A stretch of DNA of 64,000 bases, taken from positions 1-64,000 of the forward strand of contig JAGXHI010000001.1 in NCBI GenBank assembly GCA_024636295.1, in the 5' to 3' direction. The notes under the pieces were generated by a model. It did not search any database, was not told the DNA's origin, and saw nothing but the letters and a program-made list of their open reading frames with translations. This document shows positions 43,832 through 53,968 of this stretch, piece by piece (the first letter of the stretch is position 1; every line of letters starts with the position of its first letter). Both the position numbers and the translations under genes were made by a program. The stretch is from Desulfuromonadales bacterium (GTDB lineage Bacteria > Desulfobacterota > Desulfuromonadia > Desulfuromonadales > JAGXHI01).

Positions 43832-44752
43832 CTACAGCAGAGATGAATCAATTTCGATAGAGGCTCGGCTCCTAAGTTCCTGCAGCCATTGCTGATACGC
43901 GCGCTGTTCATTCAGCGCCTTGAGTTTCCGGTGAATTTCCTCCCGGACCTCCTCCAGTGAAAGACGGACAGCTTTCCGGCGCTCCTCCACGAGAAAAATG
44001 TGCCAGCCATATTCGCTTTTGACCAGATCGCTGATCCTTCCCACCGGGAGATCGAAAACCACGGCATCAAACTCGGGAGGCATTTCTCCCCGAGCGAAAA
44101 AACCCAGATCCCCTCCCTTTTCACCGTCGGGTGAAAGGGAATTCTCCCTGGCCAGCACTTCAAAGGATTCCCCCTGGCGCACCTTGCCTAAAATGCGCTG
44201 ACCTTCTGATTCCTCGGCGACCATGACCTGACGGGCTCTTACCTGGTCAGGACGGTCGAATTCTTCCTTGTGCTCCTTGTAATAGGATTCGATCTGCTCT
44301 TCTGTCACGGCGACCTCGGAGTAAACGACTTCCTGGACCACCTTTTCCAGAAGAATTCCCTCTTGTATTTCGGCACGCCACTCCTCCAGAGTCAGCTTGC
44401 GCTCCCGGAGCATCTCATCAAAGGCCCCTGCCGGATAATCCCTACGATGTTCCTCCACCGTCCGTGCGATTTCTGAGGGCTCCACGGAAAGTGTCATCCG
44501 GTCGGCTTCGGCGAGAATCAGTTCCCGATCGATAAGCTGCAGAAGAAACGAGCGCTCCAGAGCCTGTCGCTCCTCTTCCGAGAGGTTCTGGTCAGCGGGA
44601 AGGATCTTTTCGTATTCCTGCCGGAACTCATCCAGGCTCACGGTGCGGTTATCGATCCTCAGAAGCACCGGGGAGGGGGTCTCCTGTTCTCGACAACCGA
44701 CAGAGATCATACAGATCAGCAGTGCCAGAAGCGAGGCGGCTGTTTTTTTCAT
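43832..44752 (-). CDS. Parvulin-type peptidyl-prolyl isomerase lipoprotein
   Basis: 306 residues from the ATG at 44752. The lipoprotein signal MKKTAASLLALLICMISVGC gives Cys20. A SurA_N-like helical domain is followed by a parvulin domain (about 170-275): VRARQVMVAEE, LARENSLSPDGEKGGDLGFFARGEMPPEFD and SEYGWHIFLVEE. Architecture like PrsA. It lies 19 bp upstream of surA and 50 bp downstream of mfd, so the three are probably cotranscribed. Assists folding of exported proteins on the periplasmic side. Confidence 0.88.
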   Translation of the reverse strand: MKKTAASLLALLICMISVGCREQETPSPVLLRIDNRTVSLDEFRQEYEKILPADQNLSEEERQALERSFLLQLIDRELILAEADRMTLSVEPSEIARTVEEHRRDYPAGAFDEMLRERKLTLEEWRAEIQEGILLEKVVQEVVYSEVAVTEEQIESYYKEHKEEFDRPDQVRARQVMVAEESEGQRILGKVRQGESFEVLARENSLSPDGEKGGDLGFFARGEMPPEFDAVVFDLPVGRISDLVKSEYGWHIFLVEERRKAVRLSLEEVREEIHRKLKALNEQRAYQQWLQELRSRASIEIDSSLL

Positions 44753-44802
44753 GTGGAGCCTTCCAGTATAGGAGCAGGAAAATATATCGGGAAAACAAAA
44801 GG

Positions 44803-47800
44803 CTAGCATACCTGAAGAAGGCCTTGCAATTCCTTTCTGGCGCTCTTCGGAACCTCCTTTCGATCGGTGAGATCCAAACGTATCGACAGGCGATAATCCG
44901 GTGAAAAGCTGTATTTCCCTTTCTGTTTTTCCATCAGTCCCAGGATATTTTCCGGGGGCACCGGGGTTTCGGGGTGAAAACCGAACACCAGCCGTCGGCC
45001 GTCGTATTCAGCCGTTTCCACCTTCAGCCCTTTCATCACCACCCGCAATTTCATGACTTCCAGGAGCAACACCGTTGCTTCGGGAAGTTCTCCGTACCGG
45101 TCCCGCAGTTCGTCCGCCGCGGCATAAAGATCCTCATCCCGTTCGGCGGCGGCGAGCCTCTTGTAAAACACAAGGCGCTGGTTGGGGTCGGGAATATATT
45201 TTTCCGGGAAAAAAGCGGAAACGCCGAGGCGGATTTCGGGATCGATCCGCTGCTCCTGTTTTTCGCCTCGCAGCTCTCGAACCGTCTCCTCCAGCAGCTC
45301 GGAGTACATTTCGAACCCGATCGCCGCAATCTGTCCCGACTGGCTGGCCCCGAGAAGGTCTCCAGCGCCCCGAAGCTCCAGATCGTGGCTGGCCAGTCGA
45401 AATCCGGCCCCGAGTTCCGTGAGCTCCTGAAGGACTTTCAGTCTTTCCCGCGCCTCCCGGGTAAGAGTCCCCTCTCCCGGTATCAGCAGATAGGCATACG
45501 CTCTCTGGCTCGATCGACCCACACGGCCCCGGAGCTGGTAAAGCTGGGATAATCCGAAGCAGTCCGCCCGGTTGACGATCATGGTATTGGCCCGGGGAAT
45601 ATCAAGGCCGTTCTCAATAATGGTGGTGCTCACCAGGACGTTGGTCTTCCCTTCTATGAATTCGAGCATCACCTTTTCAAGCTCTTTCTCCCCCATCTGC
45701 CCATGCCCGACGGCGATTTTCGCCTCGGGAACAAGGGTCTTGAGAAACTCGGCCATGGCGCCGATGGACTGAACCCGATTGTGGACGAAAAAGACCTGGC
45801 CGCCGCGGTGCAGTTCCCTGCGGATCGCCTCCCGGATAAGATCGTCATCAAAACGGGTGACATAAGTGCGGATGGCCAGGCGGTCCACGGGAGGAGTCTC
45901 GATGATCGAGAGACTGCGCAGCCCCATCAGACCCATATGCAAGGTGCGGGGAATGGGCGTTGCCGTCAGGGTCAGAACATCCACTTCGGAGCGCAGCTTT
46001 TTCAGTCGTTCCTTGTGAGATACACCAAAGCGCTGTTCCTCATCAATAATGATCAATCCCAGGTTCTTGAATTTCACGTCCCGCTGGAGCAGACGATGAG
46101 TCCCCACCAGAATATCCACACGCCCCTCGGCGGTCTGCTTCAGAACATTCTTGCTCTCGGCGGGAGTCCGGAAGCGACTAAGCATCTCCACCTCGACGGG
46201 ATGTTCCCTGAACCGCTCGCGGAAAGTCTCCCAGTGCTGGCTTGCCAGAACGGTTGTCGGTACCAGGACGGCCACCTGCTTGCCGTCCAGAACCGCCTTG
46301 AAAGCCGCCCGAATGGCGACTTCGGTCTTGCCGTATCCCACATCCCCGCAGACCAGCCGGTCCATGGGGCGTTCGTTCTGCATGTCCTCGAGCACCTCTT
46401 CTATAGCGCTCATCTGGTCAGGGGTTTCCTCGTAGGGAAAGGCTGCTTCGAATTCCCTGTAGAGCCGGTCGGGAGGAGAATAGCTGAACCCCTGGCTCAT
46501 TTCCCGGCGCGCGTAAATGCGAAGAAGCTCGCGGGCAAGTTCCTCGATTGCCGCGCGCGCCTTGAGTTTCGCCTTCTCCCAGGCGCTTCCGCCCATTTTG
46601 TCCAGACGGGGACCGTGCCCTTCGGCCCCGACATATTTCTGCACCTTCTCGATGCGATCCACGGGCAGATAGAGCTTGTCACGGTCGGCGTACTCCAGAT
46701 GAAGGAAATCCCCTTCAGTGCCTCCGATTTCAAGATGCAACAGACCCCGGTATCTTGCGATGCCGTGGTCGGCGTGAACGACGAAATCTCCTTCCTTCAA
46801 TTCGGCCAGCGAGGAGAGAAGCGCCCGGGTCCGCGCCTCGGAGGCGCCACGCCTTCTTGCGCGCCGGCCGAAGATCTCCTCCTCGGTGACAACGGCCAGC
46901 TTTTCCTCCGGTATTCTGAAGCCTGCCGATAGATCTCCGAGGACCAGCTGCGATTCCCCGGGGCCGGGGCCATCGGAAAGGCCATCCGGCACAAAGGGCG
47001 GATTCAGACCGTAAACCTCCAGAAGATCGAGCAGACGTTCGGCCTGGCTGCGCTGGTGGCAGACCAGCAGGACACGCCAGCGGTTCTCCGTCCATTCCCG
47101 AAGATGGCGGGCAAGAGGCCCAAGGCCGTCTTCTTCTCGCTCGAGATGGGCGCGCAGATCGCCGTTTCCCTCGGTGTGGAGACGAAACACCTGCCGGTCC
47201 GATCCCAGTCGAAACACCTCTAGAGGCGCCAGATCGAGCCGGGGGTCGGATTGCTCCAGCTTCTGCATCGTCATCTCGGGAGATAGATAGAGCGCCTCGG
47301 CAGGCGCATAGGGCTCGCCTCTGTTGGATGCACGCATCTCCCCTTGTGCGATTTCAGTGCCGAATGCATCGATTTCCCCCTCCAGCGCGGAGGGATCAAG
47401 GAGAACCCAACCCCCTTCCGCAGGCAGGTAATCGAAGAGGGTATCCAGTTTCCCATAGTTATAGGGCAATAAAAATGAGCGGCCCGGGGCCAGAATCCCC
47501 TCCCGCGCCTCCTCGAGCACCGATTCGCGGCGAAGTCGGGATATCCCGAGTACATCGCACCGCTCCTTGAGGCGTCTGGAGAAGCCATTCATAAATGCCT
47601 CACTCAGAACCATTTCCCGGGCAGGAAGAAGCAGCAGCTCCGAGAGATTCTCTTCGCGGGATCGCTGCGTGCCGAGATCGAAGGGCCGCATTCTTTCGAT
47701 CTGATCGCCGAAAAATTCCACACGTACCGGCAACTCTCCGGTGGGGGGGTAAAGATCCAGGATGTCGCCTCGCGAAGAGAAGGCGCCACGATCCTCCACG

Positions 47801-48306
47801 AGGGGTGCTGAGCGGTATCCCAGAGTGGAGAGTCTCTGCAGCAGTTCGGAGCGGGGATATTCGCCTTCGACTCGCAAGCGCTCACAAAGCCCCTCCAGAA
47901 CCTCTCTCGGGATCACCCTCTGCATCAGGGCCCGAATCGAAAAGACCACCGCTCTGGCCCTGTTCTCCGCCAGGGCGGCGAGGGCGGCGATGCGTCCCGC
48001 CTCCACCTCCGGATGAGGGCTCAGGGCCTCGTAGGGGCGAACCTCCCAATGGGGGAAAAGGAAAATTTCCTCGGGACGACCGCAGTAGAAGGAAAGATCG
48101 GCAGCGAAGCGGGCCGCCTGCTTCTGATCCGGAGCCAGAATGAAAAAAGTGCGTTTTTGGACGGAAAGAAGGTTTGACAGCAGGTATGCGTCGGACGAAC
48201 CGGCGAGTCCGAGAACTTCAGCCCGGGAAAATCCCCTGTCCAGAACCCCGACAAGGGAGGAAGTCGAATGTCGAAATTCGCTGTTTATCTGCGATTCTGG
48301 AGTCAT
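44803..48306 (-). CDS. mfd: Transcription-repair coupling factor
   Basis: 1167 residues from the ATG at 48306 (MTPESQINSEF). The longer frame to 48405 would overlap the nadA stop. Contains the UvrB-homology region, the RNA polymerase-binding Tudor-like domain (LKEGDFVVHADHGIARYRGL), and an SF2/RecG-like motor: GDVGYGKTEVA, IIDEEQRFG, LTATPIPRTLHM and ENGLDIPRANTMIV. The C-terminal D7 domain includes AGDLLGASQSGQIAAIGFEMY. Removes stalled RNA polymerase and recruits UvrA. Heads the mfd-PPIase-surA run. Confidence 0.97.
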   Translation of the reverse strand: MTPESQINSEFRHSTSSLVGVLDRGFSRAEVLGLAGSSDAYLLSNLLSVQKRTFFILAPDQKQAARFAADLSFYCGRPEEIFLFPHWEVRPYEALSPHPEVEAGRIAALAALAENRARAVVFSIRALMQRVIPREVLEGLCERLRVEGEYPRSELLQRLSTLGYRSAPLVEDRGAFSSRGDILDLYPPTGELPVRVEFFGDQIERMRPFDLGTQRSREENLSELLLLPAREMVLSEAFMNGFSRRLKERCDVLGISRLRRESVLEEAREGILAPGRSFLLPYNYGKLDTLFDYLPAEGGWVLLDPSALEGEIDAFGTEIAQGEMRASNRGEPYAPAEALYLSPEMTMQKLEQSDPRLDLAPLEVFRLGSDRQVFRLHTEGNGDLRAHLEREEDGLGPLARHLREWTENRWRVLLVCHQRSQAERLLDLLEVYGLNPPFVPDGLSDGPGPGESQLVLGDLSAGFRIPEEKLAVVTEEEIFGRRARRRGASEARTRALLSSLAELKEGDFVVHADHGIARYRGLLHLEIGGTEGDFLHLEYADRDKLYLPVDRIEKVQKYVGAEGHGPRLDKMGGSAWEKAKLKARAAIEELARELLRIYARREMSQGFSYSPPDRLYREFEAAFPYEETPDQMSAIEEVLEDMQNERPMDRLVCGDVGYGKTEVAIRAAFKAVLDGKQVAVLVPTTVLASQHWETFRERFREHPVEVEMLSRFRTPAESKNVLKQTAEGRVDILVGTHRLLQRDVKFKNLGLIIIDEEQRFGVSHKERLKKLRSEVDVLTLTATPIPRTLHMGLMGLRSLSIIETPPVDRLAIRTYVTRFDDDLIREAIRRELHRGGQVFFVHNRVQSIGAMAEFLKTLVPEAKIAVGHGQMGEKELEKVMLEFIEGKTNVLVSTTIIENGLDIPRANTMIVNRADCFGLSQLYQLRGRVGRSSQRAYAYLLIPGEGTLTREARERLKVLQELTELGAGFRLASHDLELRGAGDLLGASQSGQIAAIGFEMYSELLEETVRELRGEKQEQRIDPEIRLGVSAFFPEKYIPDPNQRLVFYKRLAAAERDEDLYAAADELRDRYGELPEATVLLLEVMKLRVVMKGLKVETAEYDGRRLVFGFHPETPVPPENILGLMEKQKGKYSFSPDYRLSIRLDLTDRKEVPKSARKELQGLLQVC

Positions 48307-48358
48307 GAAGGTCCGGAAGGGCCGCCCCGGTGCGGAATGGCGGAGCGGAAAAGGGCGA

Positions 48359-49273
48359 TCAGTCTCGCGGAACGGCGAGCATGCGGTCCAGGGTGATTCG
48401 TGCACGTTCCCGAACCGCCAACGGGACGGTGATCTCGGGACTCAAGGTCTGCAGACTATGAAGTACGTCCTCCAGGGAGGTGAGCTTCATGTTGGGGCAG
48501 ATAAGCTTGGAGGTGGGGAGGATGAATTCCTTTTCGGGATTTTCCTTGCGCAGCCGGTAAAGTATCCCCGCCTCGGTGCCGATGATAAATTTTCGATTCG
48601 GACTCCGGCGGCAATACTCGTACATGCCGCTTGTGGAGCAGATATGATCTGCCAGCTCCAGCACGTCCGGCGTACATTCGGGATGGGCGACAAACAGAGC
48701 ATCGGGATGCTCCTGCTTCGCCCTGTTCACCTCGGCGGTCTCCAGCCGGTCATGGGTGGGGCAGTAACCCTCCCAGAAATGGCAGACCTTATCCGTACGA
48801 TCCGCAATGTATCGACCCAGATTGCGATCCGGCACCAGGATCACCTCTTTATCCTCGAGGGAATTCACCACATTGACTGCATTTGAGCTGGTGCAGCAGA
48901 TGTCGCTTTCGGCCTTGACCGCGGCGCTGGAATTGACGTAAGTGACGACCGGCGCCCCTGGATGGCGGGCCTTCACTTCCCGAAGACCTTCGGGTGTCAC
49001 CATATCGGCCATGGGACAGCCGGCATCGGGGCGGGGAAGGAGCACGATCTTTTGCGGAGCCAGAATGGAGGCGCTCTCGGCCATGAAATGCACCCCGCAG
49101 AAGACGATCACGTCCTTGTCGGTCCGCGCCGCCTCCATGGAGAGCCCCAGGGAGTCTCCTGTGATATCGGCGATCTCCTGGATTTCGTCCCGCTGGTAAT
49201 TGTGAGCCAGCAAAAGAGCATTTCGCTCTTCGGCCAGTCGGCGAATTTCCTTTTTGACCTGTTCCTGGTTCAT
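48359..49273 (-). CDS. nadA: Quinolinate synthase A
   Basis: 304 residues, the short NadA class. [4Fe-4S] ligands are Cys86 (DAGCPMAD), Cys171 (GYCPTH) and Cys259 (LICPNM). Also [13 protein letters not shown] and [24 protein letters not shown]. Condenses iminoaspartate with dihydroxyacetone phosphate to quinolinate in NAD synthesis; nadB and nadC are not in the window. AGGTGAG precedes the ATG. mfd follows 52 bp downstream. Confidence 0.96.
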   Translation of the reverse strand: MNQEQVKKEIRRLAEERNALLLAHNYQRDEIQEIADITGDSLGLSMEAARTDKDVIVFCGVHFMAESASILAPQKIVLLPRPDAGCPMADMVTPEGLREVKARHPGAPVVTYVNSSAAVKAESDICCTSSNAVNVVNSLEDKEVILVPDRNLGRYIADRTDKVCHFWEGYCPTHDRLETAEVNRAKQEHPDALFVAHPECTPDVLELADHICSTSGMYEYCRRSPNRKFIIGTEAGILYRLRKENPEKEFILPTSKLICPNMKLTSLEDVLHSLQTLSPEITVPLAVRERARITLDRMLAVPRD

Positions 49274-49350
49274 TTTCTCACCTGTAAGGGATATCCGGGA
49301 AATAGTAGTGCAAAACCCCTGCCCGTGTCAATTAATCCTGATCGCCGTGC

Positions 49351-49380
49351 TTGACAGAAGGCGGGAAACAGGGATATTCT
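49351..49380 (+). promoter_or_regulatory. Sigma-70-type promoter for the tat operon
   Basis: TTGACA (49351-49356) and TATTCT (49375-49380) with an 18-bp spacer, 38 bp upstream of the tatA start. Confidence 0.65.
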
Positions 49381-49418
49381 CATCATTCTATCAACAGCTT
49401 TCCTGAGAGGTCCCGCCC

Positions 49419-49775
49419 ATGTTCGGTATCGGAATGCCCGAACTTCTTTTGATCATGGCCCTGGCCCTGATCGTGATCGGTCCCAAAAAACTGCCCGACA
49501 TAGCGCGGGCGCTTGGAAGGGGCCTGGCAGAGTTTCGCCGCGCCACGGACGATCTGAAGAATACTTTCAATGAGGAGACCCGAAACGCTGAAAACAGGGA
49601 CCGGATCCGCCAGAACTCCGACCCGAAAGACTCTTCTGCCGGAGAAGAGGAAAATAGGCCCTCCGAAGGGCAGGGTGACCTTTTTTCCGGCGAGACGGTG
49701 AAAGAATCTCCGGACCAGGAGAAAAAAGAAGAGACCTCGGCTTCCGTTCCGAAGGAAGACGTCCATGGCGGATGA
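49419..49775 (+). CDS. tatA: Twin-arginine translocase TatA/TatB subunit
   Basis: 118 residues. One N-terminal transmembrane helix ([21 protein letters not shown]), the hinge [10 protein letters not shown], an amphipathic helix ([19 protein letters not shown]), then a long charged tail. The GPKKLP hinge and the tail length are also compatible with TatB; with only one such gene here it may serve both roles. It overlaps tatC by 11 bp. Forms the protein-conducting component of the Tat system in the inner membrane. Confidence 0.88.
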   Translation: MFGIGMPELLLIMALALIVIGPKKLPDIARALGRGLAEFRRATDDLKNTFNEETRNAENRDRIRQNSDPKDSSAGEEENRPSEGQGDLFSGETVKESPDQEKKEETSASVPKEDVHGG

Positions 49776-50526
49776 GCAGGCGCCCTTCACTTCTCATCTC
49801 GAAGAGCTTAGAAAGCGACTGATCATCATAGGGTGCTCTTGGGTGGTCGCCTTTTTAGGCTGTTACGCTTTTGCTGAAAGAATTTTCCAGTATATTTCCG
49901 AGCCTGTTCGCGCCGTTCTTCCCGAAGGAAGTTCGCTGGTCTTCATTCATGCCACCGAGCCTTTCTTCACCTATCTGAAGGTTGCAGCCATCGCCGGCCT
50001 TCTCGTGGCCCTTCCCATCATTCTCTGGCAGATCTGGGCCTTTGTCGCCCCCGGACTCTATTCGGGGGAAAAGAAGTTTGCCGTTCCCTTTGTCCTGGTA
50101 AGTTGCTGCTGCTTCGCCGCCGGAACTTATTTCGGCTTTTTTTTCGTCTTTCCCACCATTTTTACTTTCCTGATCAAATACGGGACAGGCTCAGGAGAGA
50201 TCAGCGCCATGCTGTCCATGGGAGCCTACCTCTCCCTCTCCGCAAAGCTCCTTCTGGCCTTCGGTCTCGTTTTCGAATTGCCGATCGTGATCTTTTTTCT
50301 GGCCCGCATGGGCGTGGTCGATTATCACTGGCTGGCCAAAAATCGCAAATTCGCACTGCTTGGCGCCTTTGTCTTCGGAGCCGTTCTTACGCCTCCGGAC
50401 GTTATATCCCAGACCGCCATCGCTCTTCCTTTCGTTCTTCTCTATGAAGTGGGGGTTTGGATAGCCCGCTTCTTCGGCAAAAAGAAACCCAAGGAGGAAG
50501 AAGACGAGACGGAAGCGGCTCCATAG
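49765..50526 (+). CDS. tatC: Sec-independent protein translocase TatC
   Basis: 253 residues, six transmembrane helices. Conserved TatC features: [12 protein letters not shown] at the N-terminus (with the signal-binding Glu), [42 protein letters not shown], and [20 protein letters not shown]. It is the receptor for twin-arginine signals, such as that of the multicopper oxidase at 26443-28035. Overlaps tatA. Confidence 0.97.
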   Translation: MADEQAPFTSHLEELRKRLIIIGCSWVVAFLGCYAFAERIFQYISEPVRAVLPEGSSLVFIHATEPFFTYLKVAAIAGLLVALPIILWQIWAFVAPGLYSGEKKFAVPFVLVSCCCFAAGTYFGFFFVFPTIFTFLIKYGTGSGEISAMLSMGAYLSLSAKLLLAFGLVFELPIVIFFLARMGVVDYHWLAKNRKFALLGAFVFGAVLTPPDVISQTAIALPFVLLYEVGVWIARFFGKKKPKEEEDETEAAP

Positions 50527-50611
50527 ACCCTTTGCATAACCGTTTTGGAAACCTCACTTTACCGCCCCTCTTTCCTTGCGGCCGCACCCTTTTCGCTGTA
50601 TATTTCCCGCC

Positions 50612-51544
50612 ATGGTCTCCGCTCTGAGTATAAAAAACCTCTCGAAGAACTATAACGGCGATCCGGCTGTCAAAGATCTTTCACTGCAGATCGAGCAGGG
50701 AGAAATTTTCGGGCTGCTCGGTCCCAACGGGGCCGGCAAGAGCACCACCATCAACATGGTGGCGGGGGTCACGCGCATACAGCAGGGATCCATTGAAATC
50801 TTCGGGTACGACAACAGGCGGGATTACCGCATTACGCGGCGCCTGACGGGAGTCATGCACCAGGAGATCGTCATTGATCATTTTTTTACCATTGATCGGA
50901 CTCTGCGCATCCATTCCGGATATTACGGAGCGCCCTACGACGAAGCCTGGCGACAGCTTCTCATTGAGCGGCTGGATCTCACTCCGCACCTTCACAAGCA
51001 GATGAACAAACTCTCCGGCGGCCTCAAACGACGCCTCATGGTTGCCAAGGCCCTGATTCACAAACCCCGTCTTCTGATCCTGGACGAGCCGACGGCGGGA
51101 GTGGATGTCGAGCTCCGCCACAATCTGTGGCATTTGGTGAGGGAAATCAACAAGGCCGGAACGACGGTGCTTCTGACCACTCACTACCTTGAAGAGGCGG
51201 AGCAGATGTGTGGTCGGATCGCCATTATGAACCAGGGCGAACTCGTCGCCCTGGAGCGCACTCCCGACCTGCTGAACCGCATTTATGGCCGTCAGCTTTT
51301 CCTCCATTTCGAAAGACCTGTCGACAACCTTCCAGAGCAACTGGAAGCCATGGGAGCAAAACTCAGCGAAAACGGTCTTCAGATGGTTTTTACTTTGCCT
51401 CGAGATCGGAGCGCCGGGGATGCCCTGCGCGAGGTCTGCCGCCTGGATCTTCCCGTGCGTGAAATCGAAACCCGCAAGGCTGGTCTGGAAGAGGTGTTTC
51501 TCGAGCTGACCGGATTGAAAAATCGGCAGGGGAGGGCACTGTGA
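50612..51544 (+). CDS. ABC-2 type transporter ATP-binding protein
   Basis: 310 residues from the ATG at 50612. Walker A GPNGAGKST (37-45), signature LSGGLKRRLMVAKAL (near 130), Walker B LLILDEPTAGVD (near 150), and the switch His in LLTTHYLEEAEQMC. Resembles DrrA/CcmA-type ATPases of drug or polymer exporters. The stop overlaps the permease start by 4 bp (GTGA). Substrate unknown. Confidence 0.93.
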   Translation: MVSALSIKNLSKNYNGDPAVKDLSLQIEQGEIFGLLGPNGAGKSTTINMVAGVTRIQQGSIEIFGYDNRRDYRITRRLTGVMHQEIVIDHFFTIDRTLRIHSGYYGAPYDEAWRQLLIERLDLTPHLHKQMNKLSGGLKRRLMVAKALIHKPRLLILDEPTAGVDVELRHNLWHLVREINKAGTTVLLTTHYLEEAEQMCGRIAIMNQGELVALERTPDLLNRIYGRQLFLHFERPVDNLPEQLEAMGAKLSENGLQMVFTLPRDRSAGDALREVCRLDLPVREIETRKAGLEEVFLELTGLKNRQGRAL

Positions 51545-52341
51545 TTGGAGAGCAGCCGCCTCGGGAAAAGGCGGATTTCATCCCCTGGCTGCCCTTCCTG
51601 ACGCTTCTGCTGAGGGAAATTCTGCGCTTTCTTCGGGTATCGGTGCAAACCGTTCTCACCCCGATCATCACGGCCTCTCTCTATCTATTCGTTTTCGGCG
51701 CCACGCTTGGAGACCGCATCAGTGTGGTAGAGGGTTTTTCCTACGCTCAATTCGTCATTCCCGGATTAATTCTCATGGGGGTCATCAACAACTCCTTCGC
51801 CAACACCTCCTCCTCACTTTTCATGGCCCGTTACCTGGGGAACATCGTCGATCTGCTGGTCACCCCCATTACCGCTCCCCAGTTCATTCTGGCATATACC
51901 CTGGCCGCCATGCTGCGGGGGCTGCTGGTGGGAGTTGTGGTCTGGGTGATTTCGATGCTTTTCGCTCCCCTTCCCTGGATTCATCCCCTTCTGGCCCTTC
52001 TCATGGCGTGCCTTTCCAGTTTTCTCTTTGCCCAGGTTGGCCTGCTCGCCGCCATTTTCTCGGACACTTTTGATGAGCTGTCCATGTACAGCAACTTCGT
52101 CATCCTGCCCCTTATATATCTGGGAGGAGTATTTTATCCCATCTCCATCCTGCCTTCCGAATGGGAATTTCTCTCCCGCCTCAATCCCCTGCTGTATCTG
52201 ATCGACGGATTCCGCCATGCCATTCTGGGTGTGGGCGACACCCCCCTTTCCACGGCTTTCGGCATCGCGGGACTCATTGCACTGGGACTCTTCGTGGGGA
52301 CCACCATTCTGGTGCACCTGGGCTATCGCCTGCGTTCCTGA
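51541..52341 (+). CDS. ABC-2 type transporter permease
   Basis: 266 residues starting at GTG 51541, which overlaps the ATPase stop. Six transmembrane helices, with the ABC2 permease signature near LSRLNPLLYLIDGFRHAILG and the conserved FVIPGLILMGVINNSFANTSSSL region. Partners with the upstream ATPase to make an exporter. A GC-rich stem follows the stop. Confidence 0.92.
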   Translation: MIGEQPPREKADFIPWLPFLTLLLREILRFLRVSVQTVLTPIITASLYLFVFGATLGDRISVVEGFSYAQFVIPGLILMGVINNSFANTSSSLFMARYLGNIVDLLVTPITAPQFILAYTLAAMLRGLLVGVVVWVISMLFAPLPWIHPLLALLMACLSSFLFAQVGLLAAIFSDTFDELSMYSNFVILPLIYLGGVFYPISILPSEWEFLSRLNPLLYLIDGFRHAILGVGDTPLSTAFGIAGLIALGLFVGTTILVHLGYRLRS

Positions 52342-52353
52342 TCCCTGCAAAGA

Positions 52354-52382
52354 AGCCCTCCCCGGAGAGGCGGGGGAGGGCT
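52354..52382 (+). terminator. Hairpin after the ABC transporter operon
   Basis: AGCCCTCCCC at 52354-52363 pairs with GGGGAGGGCT at 52373-52382, 12 bp after the permease stop. The T-tract is poor (cttaaatt), so termination may be partial. Confidence 0.65.
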
Positions 52383-52441
52383 CTTAAATTCGTCTGAAAA
52401 CATGTTGGAGATAAGGGGGAAAACAACTCCTCGGGACTTTT

Positions 52442-53011
52442 CTAGAATCGGGCTTCGAATCCGCCACGAACTCCTTCGTCTATGGTCCAGGTTCCCTCGT
52501 CCTCGAAATCTGTACGCATCACTTGATATGCCAGAAGCAGGCGGATCCGCGGGGTCAGGGCATATCCGACAGTCACACCCGCCTCCAGCATCCGTTCGGC
52601 ATCAATAAAGGACAAGAGTTTAGGCGCCCAGTGAATCCGGGCGGCAATACCCAGGCCCTGGAGAGCAGGCGGATAATAGGAAGCTTGACCGCCGACGTCC
52701 AACACCAGGAAATCCTTGCTGTCGTCCGTGGTTCCTCCGGTGCCCCGAGCGACGACGCCGAGTTCGAGGCCGGGGACGTTGCCCGGCTCTCCCGAGAAAT
52801 CGAACCCCAGACTTCCCAGGAGCGTTTCTTCGTCATCATTATAAAGCAGGCGGGCTCCGATGCCGGAAGCGCCGTACTCGTCCTGGGAGATGGTCAGATG
52901 ATAGCGGCCCTGGACACTGTAGTCGTTGAGCAGAAACTCCAGAGAAGAGGCCTCTGCCCCTCCTGCAAACAGAAGAATTGTGAACGCCAACCCGAATCCG
53001 GTTCTTTTCAT
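52442..53011 (-). CDS. YfaZ-like outer-membrane beta-barrel protein
   Basis: 189 residues from the ATG at 53011 (GAGGGAG upstream). The signal peptide ends GGAEA-S. The mature protein alternates in beta-strand fashion and ends in Phe (GGFEARF), as expected for a Bam-assembled barrel. The segments SLEFLLND, GARLLYNDDE and GLGIAARIHWAPKLLSFIDAERM fit the YfaZ family. Function unknown. Divergent in control from the ABC operon and convergent with it. Confidence 0.7.
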   Translation of the reverse strand: MKRTGFGLAFTILLFAGGAEASSLEFLLNDYSVQGRYHLTISQDEYGASGIGARLLYNDDEETLLGSLGFDFSGEPGNVPGLELGVVARGTGGTTDDSKDFLVLDVGGQASYYPPALQGLGIAARIHWAPKLLSFIDAERMLEAGVTVGYALTPRIRLLLAYQVMRTDFEDEGTWTIDEGVRGGFEARF

Positions 53012-53136
53012 GAGAAAGCTCCCTCTTTCAAAATCTTTCATAATACAAGTTCGTCCCTTCGAGAGCGAATATGGCACAATCGGCCGTCGGATTCAAGAAG
53101 GTCCGGTGAGAAACAACTCCACCCTTGATTCCCAAT

Positions 53137-53167
53137 AAAAAACCCGTCCGCAGAGACGGGTTTTTTT
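53137..53167 (-). terminator. Intrinsic terminator after the GntR regulator
   Basis: AAAAAACCCGTC-cgcaga-GACGGGTTTTTT, 39 bp beyond the minus-strand stop at 53206. T-runs flank it on both strands, so it can act bidirectionally. Confidence 0.88.
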
Positions 53168-53205
53168 ACACAATCTTCTATATAAAAACTGCCGCCGTGC
53201 GGCCA

Positions 53206-53943
53206 TCAAACATCCACGATTCTCTTGAGAACAGACGCCTCTATCTGACGACCTTCTTCCCTGGCCAGACTCTGAATCAGAATTTGTCCCCCCAGAGCCG
53301 CCGTCTTGCTCACCAGGCGATCGGCTTCCTCCCCGGCATGACGCTTGAAGGCGTCGATAATCTTCTTGTGCTCCTGGACGGAGATTTCCATGCGTCCGGG
53401 CAGAGAAAGGGAGGCGAGACGCAGACGATTGAACTTCATCATCAGCTGATTTATGAGTTCCGCCAGCTTTTCGTTTCCGGACGCCCGGATGAAAAGGTCG
53501 TGAAATTCGTTGTGCACGCGAAAGAATGTTTTGACATCTCCTTCGCGGGCCAATTTTTCCAGGCGGTCGTTGATCCCCTCGAGTCGTTCGATATCCTTGT
53601 CGGCCAATTTTTCCGCTGCCACACTGGCAGCGTAGCCTTCCAGGATACTTTTTATGGCATAGAATTCTTCTACATCCCTTTCGGACAAAGAGGTCACCAC
53701 CGCACCCTTGCGGGGAATGACGGTGAGATAGCCCTCCGATTCAAGCTGCCGGAATGCTTCGCGAATGGGGGTCCGGCTGATACCAAACCGCTCAGCCAGC
53801 TCAGGTTCCGCGACTTTTTCCCCGGGTTTGAGCTGCCCTTTGGATATGGCTTCGCGGATCGTCTCCAGGATCTTCTCCCGTAGAGTCTGATGATGTTCGA
53901 TTGGTCTTTTTTTCAAGAGCCGTTTCCCCCAGTCTAATTTCAT
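53206..53943 (-). CDS. GntR family transcriptional regulator, FadR/FCD subfamily
   Basis: 245 residues. An N-terminal winged helix (about 22-85: LREKILETIREAISKGQLKPGEKVAEPELAERFGISRTPIREA) and a C-terminal all-helical FCD ligand domain with metal-binding-type residues (EFYAIKSILEGYA, HNEFHDLFI, EHKKIIDAF). FCD regulators usually sense small carboxylic acids. A perfect palindrome lies 11 bp upstream and overlaps its -10 box (TTGACG-17-TACACT). The start ATG falls within 2-3 nt of the expected transcript start, with no ribosome-binding site, suggesting a leaderless message; a TTG nine codons in, preceded by GGGGG, is the alternative. Confidence 0.92.
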   Translation of the reverse strand: MKLDWGKRLLKKRPIEHHQTLREKILETIREAISKGQLKPGEKVAEPELAERFGISRTPIREAFRQLESEGYLTVIPRKGAVVTSLSERDVEEFYAIKSILEGYAASVAAEKLADKDIERLEGINDRLEKLAREGDVKTFFRVHNEFHDLFIRASGNEKLAELINQLMMKFNRLRLASLSLPGRMEISVQEHKKIIDAFKRHAGEEADRLVSKTAALGGQILIQSLAREEGRQIEASVLKRIVDV

Positions 53944-53953
53944 TTAAACAAAG

Positions 53954-53968
53954 TGTATACAGTATACA
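53954..53968. promoter_or_regulatory. Operator palindrome at the GntR/FCD gene
   Basis: TGTATAC-A-GTATACA, a perfect 15-bp palindrome over the -10 region of the regulator gene, placed for autorepression. Its 14-bp core recurs upstream of the ATP synthase operon at 62248-62261. Confidence 0.75.
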